DNA from: Streptomyces virginiae
GTDB lineage: Bacteria; Actinomycetota; Actinomycetes; Streptomycetales; Streptomycetaceae
NCBI RefSeq assembly: GCF_000720455.1
Contig: NZ_JOAK01000016.1
Location: 310,001-374,000 of the forward strand
Direction of reading: 5' to 3'
DNA length: 64,000 nucleotides
Shown: positions 1 through 7,937 of the stretch, in pieces
Position numbering within the stretch: the first letter of the stretch is position 1
Layout: each line of letters begins with the position of its first letter
Made by a program: the position numbers and the translations under genes
Notes under the pieces: model-generated
Seen by the model: only the letters and a program-made list of their open reading frames with translations
Told to the model about the DNA's origin: nothing
Database searches by the model: none

Positions 1-71
1 CAGGAGGTCAGCAGGCTGGTGGCCGCGACCACCACGATCGCGGCGGCGGATGCGCGCTGGTTGAACTTCAC
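1..71 (-). CDS. Truncated exported protein (N-terminus only)
   Basis: Reading leftwards from a GTG at 71, the sequence encodes VKFNQRASAAAIVVVAATSL followed by Leu-Thr-Ser before the window ends. A basic start followed by a run of Ala, Val and Leu is a typical Sec signal peptide. A good ribosome binding site (AAGGAAG) lies about 8 bases upstream of the GTG. Only about 23 residues are visible, so no function can be given. It lies in the same orientation as the secreted protein genes that follow, so it may be another exported protein. Confidence 0.6.
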   Translation of the reverse strand, partial: MKFNQRASAAAIVVVAATSLLTS

Positions 72-109
72 GGTCTCGGCTTCCTTACGCAGGGGGAGGG
101 GCGAGCGGG

Positions 110-628
110 TCAGGCGAAGTGCTGGGAGGCGTTCTCGTTCTTCAGCGCGGAGATCAGGTTCGACCAGGGGCAGCTGCCGTAGGGCTCCCGCTTCTGGAAG
201 TACTGGGAGGTGCCGCCGTAGCCGGAGTTGAAGTACACGCGGTAGGCGTCGGTGCCCGAGCAGTTCTGCACCGAGGCGGCGTTGTTCTTCATGTACTGCC
301 AGGAGCCGGTGCCGTTGCCGTTGAAGACGTACCGGAAGGTGGTGAGCGTGGAGCCCTGGTACTGGCTGGTCCCCGTGTAGTCGCTGACGTTGCCGTAGAA
401 CTGGGCCCAGCTGGAGGTGTAGGAGCCGTCCTTGATGGCCAGTTCCTTGGAGTTGTAGAAGAGCATCAGCAGGGGCTCGTTGGCGCAGTTGATCCAGGTC
501 ACGTCGCAGTTCGAGGTGACCTTGTGCTCGGCCGCCTGCGCGCTGCCGGCGGTGGCCGCGACCAGGGCCGTGGCCGCCGTGACCGTGGCGAGCGCGGTGC
601 CGAGGCGGGCGCGGGAGGTCTTCTTCAT
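110..628 (-). CDS. Secreted beta/gamma-crystallin-like or peptidase inhibitor I36-like protein
   Basis: A 172-residue protein. The ATG at 628 was chosen over the longer frame because it begins a clear signal peptide (MKKTSRARLG, then an Ala/Thr/Val core, ending near SAQAA). The mature part has FYNS/YFNSGYGG and NNAASVQN/KNENASQHF elements spaced as in the two-motif beta/gamma-crystallin fold of Streptomyces peptidase inhibitor family I36 and related extracellular proteins. Four Cys residues could form disulphides. The gene lies just downstream of a secreted subtilase on the same strand, so a protease/inhibitor pairing is possible, but that is inference. The family call rests on pattern similarity only. 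Confidence 0.6.
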   Translation of the reverse strand: MKKTSRARLGTALATVTAATALVAATAGSAQAAEHKVTSNCDVTWINCANEPLLMLFYNSKELAIKDGSYTSSWAQFYGNVSDYTGTSQYQGSTLTTFRYVFNGNGTGSWQYMKNNAASVQNCSGTDAYRVYFNSGYGGTSQYFQKREPYGSCPWSNLISALKNENASQHFA

Positions 629-735
629 GAGCGGAGGAGCCTTTCGTGTCCGGGGCGGGGGCGGCGCGCCCCGCACCTCGCGGGTGCTCAGGGCGCGCCG
701 TTCGCCGTCGGTCGTCGGGGGTGCCGGGAGCCGGC

Positions 736-3153
736 TCAGAACCTGACGACGAAGTTGTTGACCGTGCCGGTGTTGCCGGTGATGACGTCGTCGACGCGGA
801 GCTTCCACCAGCCGTTGACCGGCAGGTCGGTCCCGTTGACCGTGTAGGTCTTCTTGAAGACGCCCGACCCGGTGGACGTGCCGCTCGTGCCGGCCGCCTT
901 GAGGGCGTGGAAGGAGCCGTCCGGGGCGATCAGGTCGATCTTGAGGTTGGACAGGGCCTGGTGCTCGACGTGCACGAACACCTGGAGCTTGTCGGACCCG
1001 ACACCGGACAGGCCGTCGGCCTTGGTCCAGATCTCCGTGTAGTTCTTGTCCGGGATCGCCTTCACGGTCTGGTTCTCGTACGAGGGGAAGCTGAGCGACC
1101 AGCCCTTGAGGTCACCGGTGGAACCACCGGCCGAGTCGGTGACCTTCAGCGTCCACGTGCCGTTCGCGGTCGCGTCGGTGGCGTCCACTCCGTAGGTGGT
1201 CTGGAGGGTGCCGCCGGCCTCGGAACCGTAGGGCTTGAGGGTGAAGGACTGGTTGTCGGGGCTCGTCAGGACGAGCCGCAGGTCACCGATCTTGGTGTGC
1301 GTGAGGTTGGTGTAGACCTGGAGCGGGCCGGAGGCGTTGCCGGGGATCTCCGAGACGTTGATGGTCGAGGAGAGGGTCCCGGTGTCGGGGATGACCTGGC
1401 TGGTGGTCTTCTCGAACGGCGTCGGGAAGATCAGCGACCAGGTGGTCAGCTTGCCCGCGTCGCCGTCGTCGGTGTCGGTCATCCGCAGCTTCCACTCGCC
1501 GTTGGCGGGCGAGTCGGAGGCGTCCACGGCGAACTGCGCGATGATGTTGTCGGCGCCGTCGGAGGCGCTGGCGTTCTTGAGCAGGTACGTCTTGCCGGTG
1601 GGCGAGAGGAGTTCCAGCTTGATGTCGCCCCGGTAGGCGTGGGTGATGTTGACGGACGCGGTGAGGTTCTTCGGCGCGTTGCCGGGGTACTCGGTCACGG
1701 TCACCGGCGAGACGACCGGCGTGCCGGGCGTGCCCGCACCGGTGGGGGCGTCGGGGATGTTCACGTCGAGGTCGTTGTCGACCTGGAAGGAGCGGGGCTT
1801 CTTGTCCGCCTCCGGCTTCGGCTCGATCGCCGTGACGGCCTTGCCGAGGTCGATGCGGGGCGTGCTCGTACCGCTGTAGGTGACCGAGGCGGCGCTGGTG
1901 GCGAGGAGCGACACCAGGCTGTCGATGCCCTCGGTGGGGTAGGTCTGCTTCAGCACGGCCAGGGCGCCGGCCACGTGCGGGGCGGCCATCGAGGTGCCGT
2001 TCTTGCTGGCGTAGGTGTTGCCGGGCACGGAGGAGACGATCGAGGTGCCGGGGGCGAACAGGTCCAGCAGCGGACCGCGGTTGCTGAAGGTGGAGACCTG
2101 GTCGTCATCGGTGGTGGAGCCCACCGTGACGGCGGAGGACACGCAGCCGGGGGCGCTGACGGCGTCGGTGTAGCCGTTGTTGCCCGCCGCGACGACGGTG
2201 GCCACGTTCTCCGTGAGCAGGCTGTCGATGATCGGCTTGCGGGGGTCGGCGGCGCAGGCCGTCGTCCAGCGTCCGCCGCCCAGGCTCATGTTGGCGGCGA
2301 CGATGTTGGTGCCGGCCTTCTTCAGCGCGTGGACCTTCTCCAGTCCCTTGATCTGGGAGCTGGTGAAGCTGAGCACGCACGGGCTGGCTCCGGCGCCGCA
2401 GTACTCGTCGGAGTTGAACTTCGAGAACACCTGGACGGCGACGATGTCCGCGCCGGGGGCGACACCGCGGGTGGGCGCCCCGCTGATGCCGGCTCCGTTG
2501 CCGGCGGCTATGCCGGCGACGTGCGTTCCGTGGGAGCACGCGGTGCCCAGCGTGGCGCAGGCGCCGGCCTCGGCGTCGGCGCTGCCCGGGCCCGCCTGCT
2601 CGGCGCTGCCGTTCGGGCAGAGGCTGGTGGCGCCGTAGCTCTCGTCGTTGACGGAGAAGCAGGCCTCCGTCTTGACGCGGCCCGACAGGAACGGGTGCTT
2701 GGTGGCGACGCCGGTGTCGAGGACCGCGACGGCCGTGCCGGCGCCGGTCTTCCCGGCGGCGGCGGCCTTGTCACTGCCGATCTTGACGGTGGACTCGTTC
2801 AGCGTCGGCGGGACCGGGACGTCCTCGGTGACGCTGAGGACACCGGGCTTGGAGTTCAGTGCGTCAAGACCCGCACGGTTCACGCGGAGGGTGACCATCG
2901 GCAGCGTGTCGTACGACACGAGGGTCTGGCCCGCCTCGGAGGCCGAAGCCAGGTCCGTGCGCTGGTCGGTGACGACGTTGACGCGGACGGTGCCGCCGCT
3001 CGCCGTCTCGTCGAGGAGCGGCGGGTCGACCGGGCCGGTCGGCGCCGCGGAGGCCGGGCTGGTGCCGAGCAGCGGGTTGGCGGGCGCCGGTATCGCGGTG
3101 AGCACCAGGGCCGCCGCGGTGGCGGTCACCAAGGCCCATACGGGTCTTTTCAC
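736..3153 (-). CDS. Secreted S8 subtilisin-like protease with three C-terminal P domains
   Basis: An 805-residue exported serine protease starting at GTG 3153, with GGAG about 9 bases upstream. Order: signal peptide (1 to about 37), an inhibitor I9-like propeptide (about 45-120), and the S8 catalytic domain with Asp146 (VLDTGV), His208 (SHGTHVAG) and Ser388 (NGTSMAAPHVAG). Then come three tandem proprotein-convertase P domains, roughly 455-580, 585-695 and 697-805. Each has the pattern of an HxxxGDLxLxLxSP-like strand followed by a W(K/T)L(R/K)V(T/D)D element. P domains usually stabilise the protease or bind substrate. One or two are common in bacterial subtilases; three are fewer seen. It should act extracellularly and self-process. 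Confidence 0.93.
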   Translation of the reverse strand: MKRPVWALVTATAAALVLTAIPAPANPLLGTSPASAAPTGPVDPPLLDETASGGTVRVNVVTDQRTDLASASEAGQTLVSYDTLPMVTLRVNRAGLDALNSKPGVLSVTEDVPVPPTLNESTVKIGSDKAAAAGKTGAGTAVAVLDTGVATKHPFLSGRVKTEACFSVNDESYGATSLCPNGSAEQAGPGSADAEAGACATLGTACSHGTHVAGIAAGNGAGISGAPTRGVAPGADIVAVQVFSKFNSDEYCGAGASPCVLSFTSSQIKGLEKVHALKKAGTNIVAANMSLGGGRWTTACAADPRKPIIDSLLTENVATVVAAGNNGYTDAVSAPGCVSSAVTVGSTTDDDQVSTFSNRGPLLDLFAPGTSIVSSVPGNTYASKNGTSMAAPHVAGALAVLKQTYPTEGIDSLVSLLATSAASVTYSGTSTPRIDLGKAVTAIEPKPEADKKPRSFQVDNDLDVNIPDAPTGAGTPGTPVVSPVTVTEYPGNAPKNLTASVNITHAYRGDIKLELLSPTGKTYLLKNASASDGADNIIAQFAVDASDSPANGEWKLRMTDTDDGDAGKLTTWSLIFPTPFEKTTSQVIPDTGTLSSTINVSEIPGNASGPLQVYTNLTHTKIGDLRLVLTSPDNQSFTLKPYGSEAGGTLQTTYGVDATDATANGTWTLKVTDSAGGSTGDLKGWSLSFPSYENQTVKAIPDKNYTEIWTKADGLSGVGSDKLQVFVHVEHQALSNLKIDLIAPDGSFHALKAAGTSGTSTGSGVFKKTYTVNGTDLPVNGWWKLRVDDVITGNTGTVNNFVVRF

Positions 3154-3193
3154 TTACTGCTCCAGGTCGTGAAGGGGTATTCGGGCGCGCAAA

Positions 3194-3234
3194 AGGGGGC
3201 CGGGCAGCGAAGCTTTCTCGTTGCCGGGCCCCCT
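3194..3234 (-). terminator. Hairpin terminator after the phospholipase A2 fusion gene
   Basis: Two 17-base arms (3194-3210 and 3218-3234) pair with one mismatch and one G-U around a 7-base loop. The structure lies 30 bases past the stop of the PLA2 gene and upstream of the subtilase start, so it should separate the two transcripts. There is no clear T-tract, as is usual for Streptomyces terminators. Confidence 0.7.
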
Positions 3235-3265
3235 CGTGTTCAACGGGGCCGGGACAGCTGACGGA

Positions 3266-4879
3266 TCAGGTGGCGTTGGCGCCGTTCTTGGGGCGTCCGA
3301 AGTAGAAGACGGCCGTGTAGTAGGTGTAGGCGGTCGACCGGCAAAGACCCTTCCAGAAGTAGGCAGGGCAGGTGTTGTTGTACAGGATGTTGTAGAACGC
3401 GACATCGACGGAAATGCCCTTGTTGCGGTCCAGGTAGTAGCTGTAGCCCTTGTAGCTGTTGCCGATGGTGCCGTAGCCGTAGTCGTGCGAGTCGCACGCG
3501 GCGCGGAAGTCCCAGCCCGAGGGCTTGTCGGCGGCGCTGGTGCAGTGGTCGTGGTTGATGCCGATCACCCAGGCCTTGGTGGGCGTCTGCTTCCAGTACG
3601 GGTTGTGCCAGCCGTAGTGGGCGACCTTCGTGGCGCAGCCGCTGTACTGGTACCACATCCACGACACGGCGGTGGAGCAGTAGCGCGGGTACGCCTGCGG
3701 GTCGGTGATCTCCGAGCCCTTGAAGTCCGAGGCGGCCGGGGTGATGCCCTCACCCTGGGAGATGCTGGGGGCACCCGACATCGCGCTGCCCGCGACCGGG
3801 ACGGTGCCGGTGGTCTCCTGCGCCTGCGGGGCGGCGGCGTCACCGGAGAACGTCAGCTCCCAGCGGGCGCCGTTGTCCGAGGTGGCGGTCGCGACGCGGT
3901 CGCTGCCGTCGTAGGTGTAGGCGTTGAGCTCGCTGCCCTCCGCCGGGTTGGTGACCTTCCGCAGCAGACCGGAGGTGTCGTAGGAGTAGCGGGCCAGCGT
4001 CTGAACGGTCTGGTCGACGGTGAGGGTGATGTCCTTCACCTGGCCGTTCACATCACCGAGGGCGCTGCCGGAAGCGGTGGTGGCGGTGGCGTAGTTGACC
4101 TTCAGGGACTGCGCCGGGGTCTCCCCGCGGGCGGGCTCCTTGACGGTGGAGACGCGGCCCGCGGAGTCGTAGGCGACCGTGGACTGCTGGAACGCCTTGC
4201 TGCCCACGGCGGTGACACGCCAGTTGTCGCCGCCCCCGCCGACCTGCTTCCACGTGAAGGAGGTCTTCAGGTCGGCCGCGGCGATCGGGTTGCCCGACTG
4301 GTCGACCGGGGCCTGGTCACCGGACTCGACGGTGGTCAGGTTGACGTTCAGGGTCTCCACGGCGGTCGTCTTCAGCGTACCGAGGAGGTCGTCCCAGGTG
4401 ATGCTCTCGACCACGGTCGAGCCGTCCGCCGACTTGTACGTGTTGACGCTGCCGCCGTTGGGGCCCGCGACCGAGTCGGTCAGGTCGTAGCGGGTGGACT
4501 CGTTGGTGTCCAGGTACGTCGTGGTGATCGCACCGTTGCCCGTGGTCAGCTTCCGGTTGAGCTGCCCGCCGAGGAACTCGGCCTCCCAGCTGGGGCCGAA
4601 CACACCCAGATCGGAGCGGGTGGTGGGGGCGTCCTGGGCCTGCGAGACGCCCTGGGCCTGACCGACGATCGTGTGGGAGCGGCCCATGAGGCCGGCCGGC
4701 ACGTCGTTCTCGGCGATCTGGTAGCTGTTGCTCTCGGACACGTACATGCCCGGGCCGATGTTCTGGATCTCGCCCTGGGCGAGGGGCTGCGTGGGCAGCT
4801 CGGTGGCCGAGGCCATCTGCTGCGGGAGCAGCAGGGCCAGGGACACGGCGGCCACGACCGGGAGCGCAATTCTGCGCAT
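3266..4879 (-). CDS. Secreted YD-repeat protein with C-terminal phospholipase A2 domain
   Basis: A 537-residue exported protein starting at ATG 4879, behind GAGAGGGAAA; a TTG seven codons upstream is less likely. After the signal peptide (to about residue 27) comes a roughly 350-residue region with RHS/YD-type elements, such as VAYDSAGRVSTV, YSYDTSGLLRKVTNP and YTYDGSDRVATAT. The last 110 residues carry the prokaryotic PLA2 pattern: ACDSHDYGYG with His465 and Asp466 as the catalytic/calcium dyad, VDVAFYNIL supplying the second Asp, and STAYTYYTAVFYFG. Known Streptomyces secreted PLA2s are only about 120 mature residues, so the long YD-repeat front is unusual. The enzyme should release fatty acids from sn-2 of phospholipids. 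Whether the repeats work as a delivery shell, as in polymorphic toxins, is unknown. Confidence 0.85.
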   Translation of the reverse strand: MRRIALPVVAAVSLALLLPQQMASATELPTQPLAQGEIQNIGPGMYVSESNSYQIAENDVPAGLMGRSHTIVGQAQGVSQAQDAPTTRSDLGVFGPSWEAEFLGGQLNRKLTTGNGAITTTYLDTNESTRYDLTDSVAGPNGGSVNTYKSADGSTVVESITWDDLLGTLKTTAVETLNVNLTTVESGDQAPVDQSGNPIAAADLKTSFTWKQVGGGGDNWRVTAVGSKAFQQSTVAYDSAGRVSTVKEPARGETPAQSLKVNYATATTASGSALGDVNGQVKDITLTVDQTVQTLARYSYDTSGLLRKVTNPAEGSELNAYTYDGSDRVATATSDNGARWELTFSGDAAAPQAQETTGTVPVAGSAMSGAPSISQGEGITPAASDFKGSEITDPQAYPRYCSTAVSWMWYQYSGCATKVAHYGWHNPYWKQTPTKAWVIGINHDHCTSAADKPSGWDFRAACDSHDYGYGTIGNSYKGYSYYLDRNKGISVDVAFYNILYNNTCPAYFWKGLCRSTAYTYYTAVFYFGRPKNGANAT

Positions 4880-5013
4880 GGGTGTTTCCCTCTCGATCAA
4901 GTCGACCGGCGGTGATCGACAAACAGGACCGTAGGGAGGGCTTTTGTTGTCCGCAAAGCATTGCCGAGCCGATCAAAACACCGGGTTTTGTTGATTGTTG
5001 GGGCCCGGACACG

Positions 5014-5031
5014 ATGAGTACGAGTACTCAT
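5014..5031. promoter_or_regulatory. 18-bp palindrome between divergent genes
   Basis: ATGAGTAC and GTACTCAT are perfect 8-base inverted arms around a GA spacer. The site lies in the 186-bp gap between the divergent PLA2-fusion gene (starts 4879) and a lipoprotein gene (starts 5066), 35 bases before the latter. It is a plausible operator; the binding protein is not known. Confidence 0.5.
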
Positions 5032-5065
5032 TCACAAGGTGTTCGGCGTCGCGCATGATTCCTGC

Positions 5066-5794
5066 ATGCGATCGACGACTCTCTTGAAGCCCGTACTGGC
5101 GGCCGCCCTCGGCTGCCTGGTCCTTTCCGGTTGCGGCGCCCAGAACGACACCCCCGAACGGGCCTCCGCGGGCAGCACGGTGGGCGAGAACGCGCAGGAC
5201 CCGTCGTCGCCGGGCGACGATCAGGAGGTGCGCTTCCTCGCCCTGATGACCCGTACCGCGCAGGGCTGCAGCCCGGACGCGCCGAACGCCACGGGCGGTG
5301 GCGGCGTTCCCAAGCCGGAGGACCTGCCGGGCGCGGAGGCCGTACCCACGCCGAGGTACGGGCCGGGCCAGACCCCGCCGGGCGTCCCGAACGCCGACGG
5401 CGACATCCCCGTACCGCTGGACGACGCCGCGCCCCCGTCGAAGCCGGCCACCGGCTCCGCCTCGCCCGCCACGGCCCCGGAGGTGCCGCTGGCCGGTACG
5501 GAGAAGTGCGTGGGCAGTGAGCACGCGAAGCGGGTCGGCGAGGCCTTCAAGGGCACGAAGCCGGCCGACTACGAGGCGATGCACAAGCAGCTGACGGGAC
5601 TCGACTACCCCGCCTCGCGGATCCACCGGATGCCGGACCGCGCGGGCGCGCCCCGGGTCAGGATCGACCTGCGCGCGATGGGCGGCCACGTGGCCCTGGA
5701 AGTCACCGCAGACGGCGGCGGGGTGGTCGCCGAGGCGTTCGGCGCTCCGGAGACGGAGGACGTGAAGGTGACCGACGTGACCCGCGGCAGGTGA
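5066..5794 (+). CDS. Lipoprotein of unknown function
   Basis: A 242-residue protein. The ATG at 5066 starts a lipoprotein signal (MRSTTLLK... LVLSGC) with the lipidated Cys at position 23. The middle (about 80-150) is rich in Pro, Gly and Ala and probably forms an extended linker. The C-terminal half (about 150-240) appears globular with a single further Cys (EKCVGSEHAKRV). No enzyme motif is recognised. The stop codon lies inside a 23-bp tandem repeat. It is divergent from the PLA2-fusion gene across a gap that holds a palindrome. An upstream in-frame ATG would add 9 residues but would bury the signal peptide. Confidence 0.75.
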   Translation: MRSTTLLKPVLAAALGCLVLSGCGAQNDTPERASAGSTVGENAQDPSSPGDDQEVRFLALMTRTAQGCSPDAPNATGGGGVPKPEDLPGAEAVPTPRYGPGQTPPGVPNADGDIPVPLDDAAPPSKPATGSASPATAPEVPLAGTEKCVGSEHAKRVGEAFKGTKPADYEAMHKQLTGLDYPASRIHRMPDRAGAPRVRIDLRAMGGHVALEVTADGGGVVAEAFGAPETEDVKVTDVTRGR

Positions 5795-5830
5795 CCGACG
5801 TGACCCGCGGCGGGTGACCGACGTGACCGG
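5768..5830 (+). repeat. 23-bp tandem repeat across a gene end
   Basis: GTGACCGACGTGACCCGCGG plus three bases is repeated at 5768 and 5791, with a partial third copy from 5814. The first copy codes for the final residues VTDVTRG of the lipoprotein and the second copy supplies its stop codon. The unit is not a multiple of three, so adding or losing a copy would change the C-terminus. Confidence 0.85.
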
Positions 5831-5925
5831 GGTGCGGGCCCGGACGCGCCCGCGTCCCGACCCCGTTTGCTCCTGATCGGCGGGGGCAGACGCCCGGCAT
5901 GTCCGGGACAGGAGTGTCGACGACC

Positions 5926-7377
5926 ATGGAAACCGTCACCACGAAGGTGCCCGCCCGACTGGACCGGCTGCCCTGGTCACGGTGGCACTGGATGATCGTG
6001 ATCGGGCTCGGCACGGTCTGGATCCTGGACGGCCTTGAAGTCACCGTCGTCGGCAGCATCGCCAGCCGCCTCTCCGAGGACGGCAGCGGCCTGCCCATCA
6101 CCGACGCGCAGGTCACCGGTCTGGCGGCCGCGTTGTACGTGGCGGGCGCGTGCTCGGGGGCGCTGTTCTTCGGGCGGCTCACCGACCTCTTCGGCCGCAA
6201 GAAGCTCTTCCTGATCACGCTGGCCGTCTACCTGGGGGCGACGGCCCTGACCGCCCTGTCCTTCTCCGTCTGGTGGTTCTTCCTCTTCCGCTTCCTGACC
6301 GGCTTCGGCATCGGGGGCGAGTACGCGGCCATCAACTCGGCGATCGACGAGCTCATCCCCAGCAAGTACCGGGGCCGTGTCGACCTGATCATCAATGGCA
6401 GCTTCTGGCTCGGCGCCGTCGCCGGGGCCCTGCTGTCGGTGGTCGCCCTCAACACCGAGCTGTTCGCACCGTCGGTGGGCTGGCGGCTGACGTTCGCCCT
6501 CGGGGTCGTCCTGGGCCTGGTCATCCTGCTCGTACGGCGGCACGTACCGGAGAGCCCCCGCTGGCTGTTCATCCACGGGCGGACCCAGGAGGCGGAGGAC
6601 CTGGTCGCGGACATCGAACGTCAGGTGGAGGAGGAGACGGGACGGCGGCTGCCCGAGCCCGAGCGGGCCATCACCATCACGGTGCGGCGCAGCATCGGCT
6701 TCGGGGAGATCGCGAAGACGGTGTTCCGCACCTACCCGCGCCGGGCCGTCCTCGGGCTGTCGCTCTTCGTCGGGCAGGCCTTCCTCTACAACGCCATCAC
6801 CTTCGGCTTCGGATCCATCCTGGTCACGTTCTTCGACGTCTCCAGCTCCGTGACCGGCTACTACTTCGCCGTCGTGGCCTTCGGGAACTTCCTGGGCCCG
6901 CTGTTCCTGGGCCGTCTGTTCGACACGCTGGGCCGACGGCCGATGATCGCGGGCACCTACATCCTGTCCGGTGCGCTGCTGTTCGGGACCGCCTGGCTCT
7001 TCGGCGCGGGGCGGCTGACCGCCGTGACCATGACCGCTTGCTGGTGCGTGGTGCTCTTCTTCGCGTCCGCCGGGGCCAGTTCGGCGTACCTGACCGTCAG
7101 CGAGATCTTCCCGATGGAGACCAGGGCGATGTCGATCGCCTTCTTCTACGCCGTCGGCACCGCGGCCGGCGGCATCTCCGGACCGCTGATCTTCGCCGGG
7201 CTCACCTCCAGCGGGGTGGTCTCCGACGCGGTCCTCGCCTTCTCCATCGGCGCCGGGCTGATGGTGGCGGCCGGGCTCGTCGCCGTCTTCTACGCGGTCG
7301 CGGCCGAGGGCCGCTCCCTGGAGGACATCGCCACCCCGCTCTCCGCCCGGGCCGCCGAAGCGGACCCCGCCCGCTGA
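5926..7377 (+). CDS. MFS transporter, sugar/organic-acid porter type
   Basis: A 483-residue protein with 12 predicted membrane segments. It has family hallmarks: GRLTDLFGRKK in the loop between segments 2 and 3, RFLTGFGIGGEY in segment 4 to 5, PESPRWL after segment 6, and GRLFDTLGRRP in the second half. These place it in the sugar-porter/aromatic-acid branch of the major facilitator superfamily; the substrate cannot be read from the sequence. The ATG at 5926 was preferred because GGAG lies 11 bases upstream; an ATG at 5899 would add nine residues. It appears to be a single-gene unit. Confidence 0.85.
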   Translation: METVTTKVPARLDRLPWSRWHWMIVIGLGTVWILDGLEVTVVGSIASRLSEDGSGLPITDAQVTGLAAALYVAGACSGALFFGRLTDLFGRKKLFLITLAVYLGATALTALSFSVWWFFLFRFLTGFGIGGEYAAINSAIDELIPSKYRGRVDLIINGSFWLGAVAGALLSVVALNTELFAPSVGWRLTFALGVVLGLVILLVRRHVPESPRWLFIHGRTQEAEDLVADIERQVEEETGRRLPEPERAITITVRRSIGFGEIAKTVFRTYPRRAVLGLSLFVGQAFLYNAITFGFGSILVTFFDVSSSVTGYYFAVVAFGNFLGPLFLGRLFDTLGRRPMIAGTYILSGALLFGTAWLFGAGRLTAVTMTACWCVVLFFASAGASSAYLTVSEIFPMETRAMSIAFFYAVGTAAGGISGPLIFAGLTSSGVVSDAVLAFSIGAGLMVAAGLVAVFYAVAAEGRSLEDIATPLSARAAEADPAR

Positions 7378-7538
7378 CGTCCCGCCCTCCGCCCGCGCGG
7401 AGTGACCGAACGTGTACGCAGGTGCACGGACCGGCGGACGAGTGAAGGAGGGGCGGGCGGGCAGGCGCACACAGGAAGCGCAACACCGGAAATGTGCCGG
7501 AATGCGATTTTTTCTATGGTTCCAGGAGAGCGGGGTTC

Positions 7539-7937
7539 ATGCCTCTCCAGCTGATACTGCACCTCGATCTGCACGGCCGGAGCGCGGCGGCGCAGGCCCG
7601 GCGCGCGACCAGGGCCCACCTCGCCGCTGCCACGACGAGCGGCGACGACCCCCTCCCGCTCCTCACGATGGACACGGCGCTCCTGCTGATCAGCGAACTC
7701 GTCACCAACGCCGTCCGCCATACGAGCGGGGGCTGCCTGCTGGAGGTCCGCCTCGCGTCGAACGGGATCGAGATCGAGGTCACGGACACCAGCGACGCGG
7801 AGCCGGAATCCAGAAGGCCCGACCGGCGCGGCGAGGGCGGCTGGGGGTGGCACCTGATCAACCGGCTGGGGAGCGACGTGGGGATCCGCCACCACGCGGC
7901 GGGAGGGAAGACGATCCACGTGCGCGTCCCGCGCTGA
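7539..7937 (+). CDS. RsbW-like ATP-binding (anti-sigma type) protein
   Basis: A 132-residue HATPase_c_2 protein. The ATG at 7539 is preceded by GGAG at 7524-7527. The GHKL ATP site is visible: N-box ELVTNAVRH (near residue 53), G1-like TDTSD (near 86), and G2-like GEGGWGWHLI (near 105). Single-domain kinases of this type usually act as anti-sigma or anti-anti-sigma regulatory factors in SigB-type partner switching, and Streptomyces has many of them. No sigma factor or antagonist is adjacent. Its last 80 bases overlap the convergent winged-helix gene, so the two transcripts would be mutually antisense. Confidence 0.85.
   Translation: MPLQLILHLDLHGRSAAAQARRATRAHLAAATTSGDDPLPLLTMDTALLLISELVTNAVRHTSGGCLLEVRLASNGIEIEVTDTSDAEPESRRPDRRGEGGWGWHLINRLGSDVGIRHHAAGGKTIHVRVPR

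Noticed and set aside
646..3261. An 871-residue frame on the plus strand opposite the subtilase
   Set aside because: Val/Gly/Arg-rich composition, no domain, and antisense to a gene with a full catalytic triad and P domains.
4880..4900. TTG start extending the PLA2-fusion protein by seven residues
   Set aside because: It would put an acidic stretch before the signal peptide and lacks a binding site; ATG 4879 has a purine-rich site upstream.
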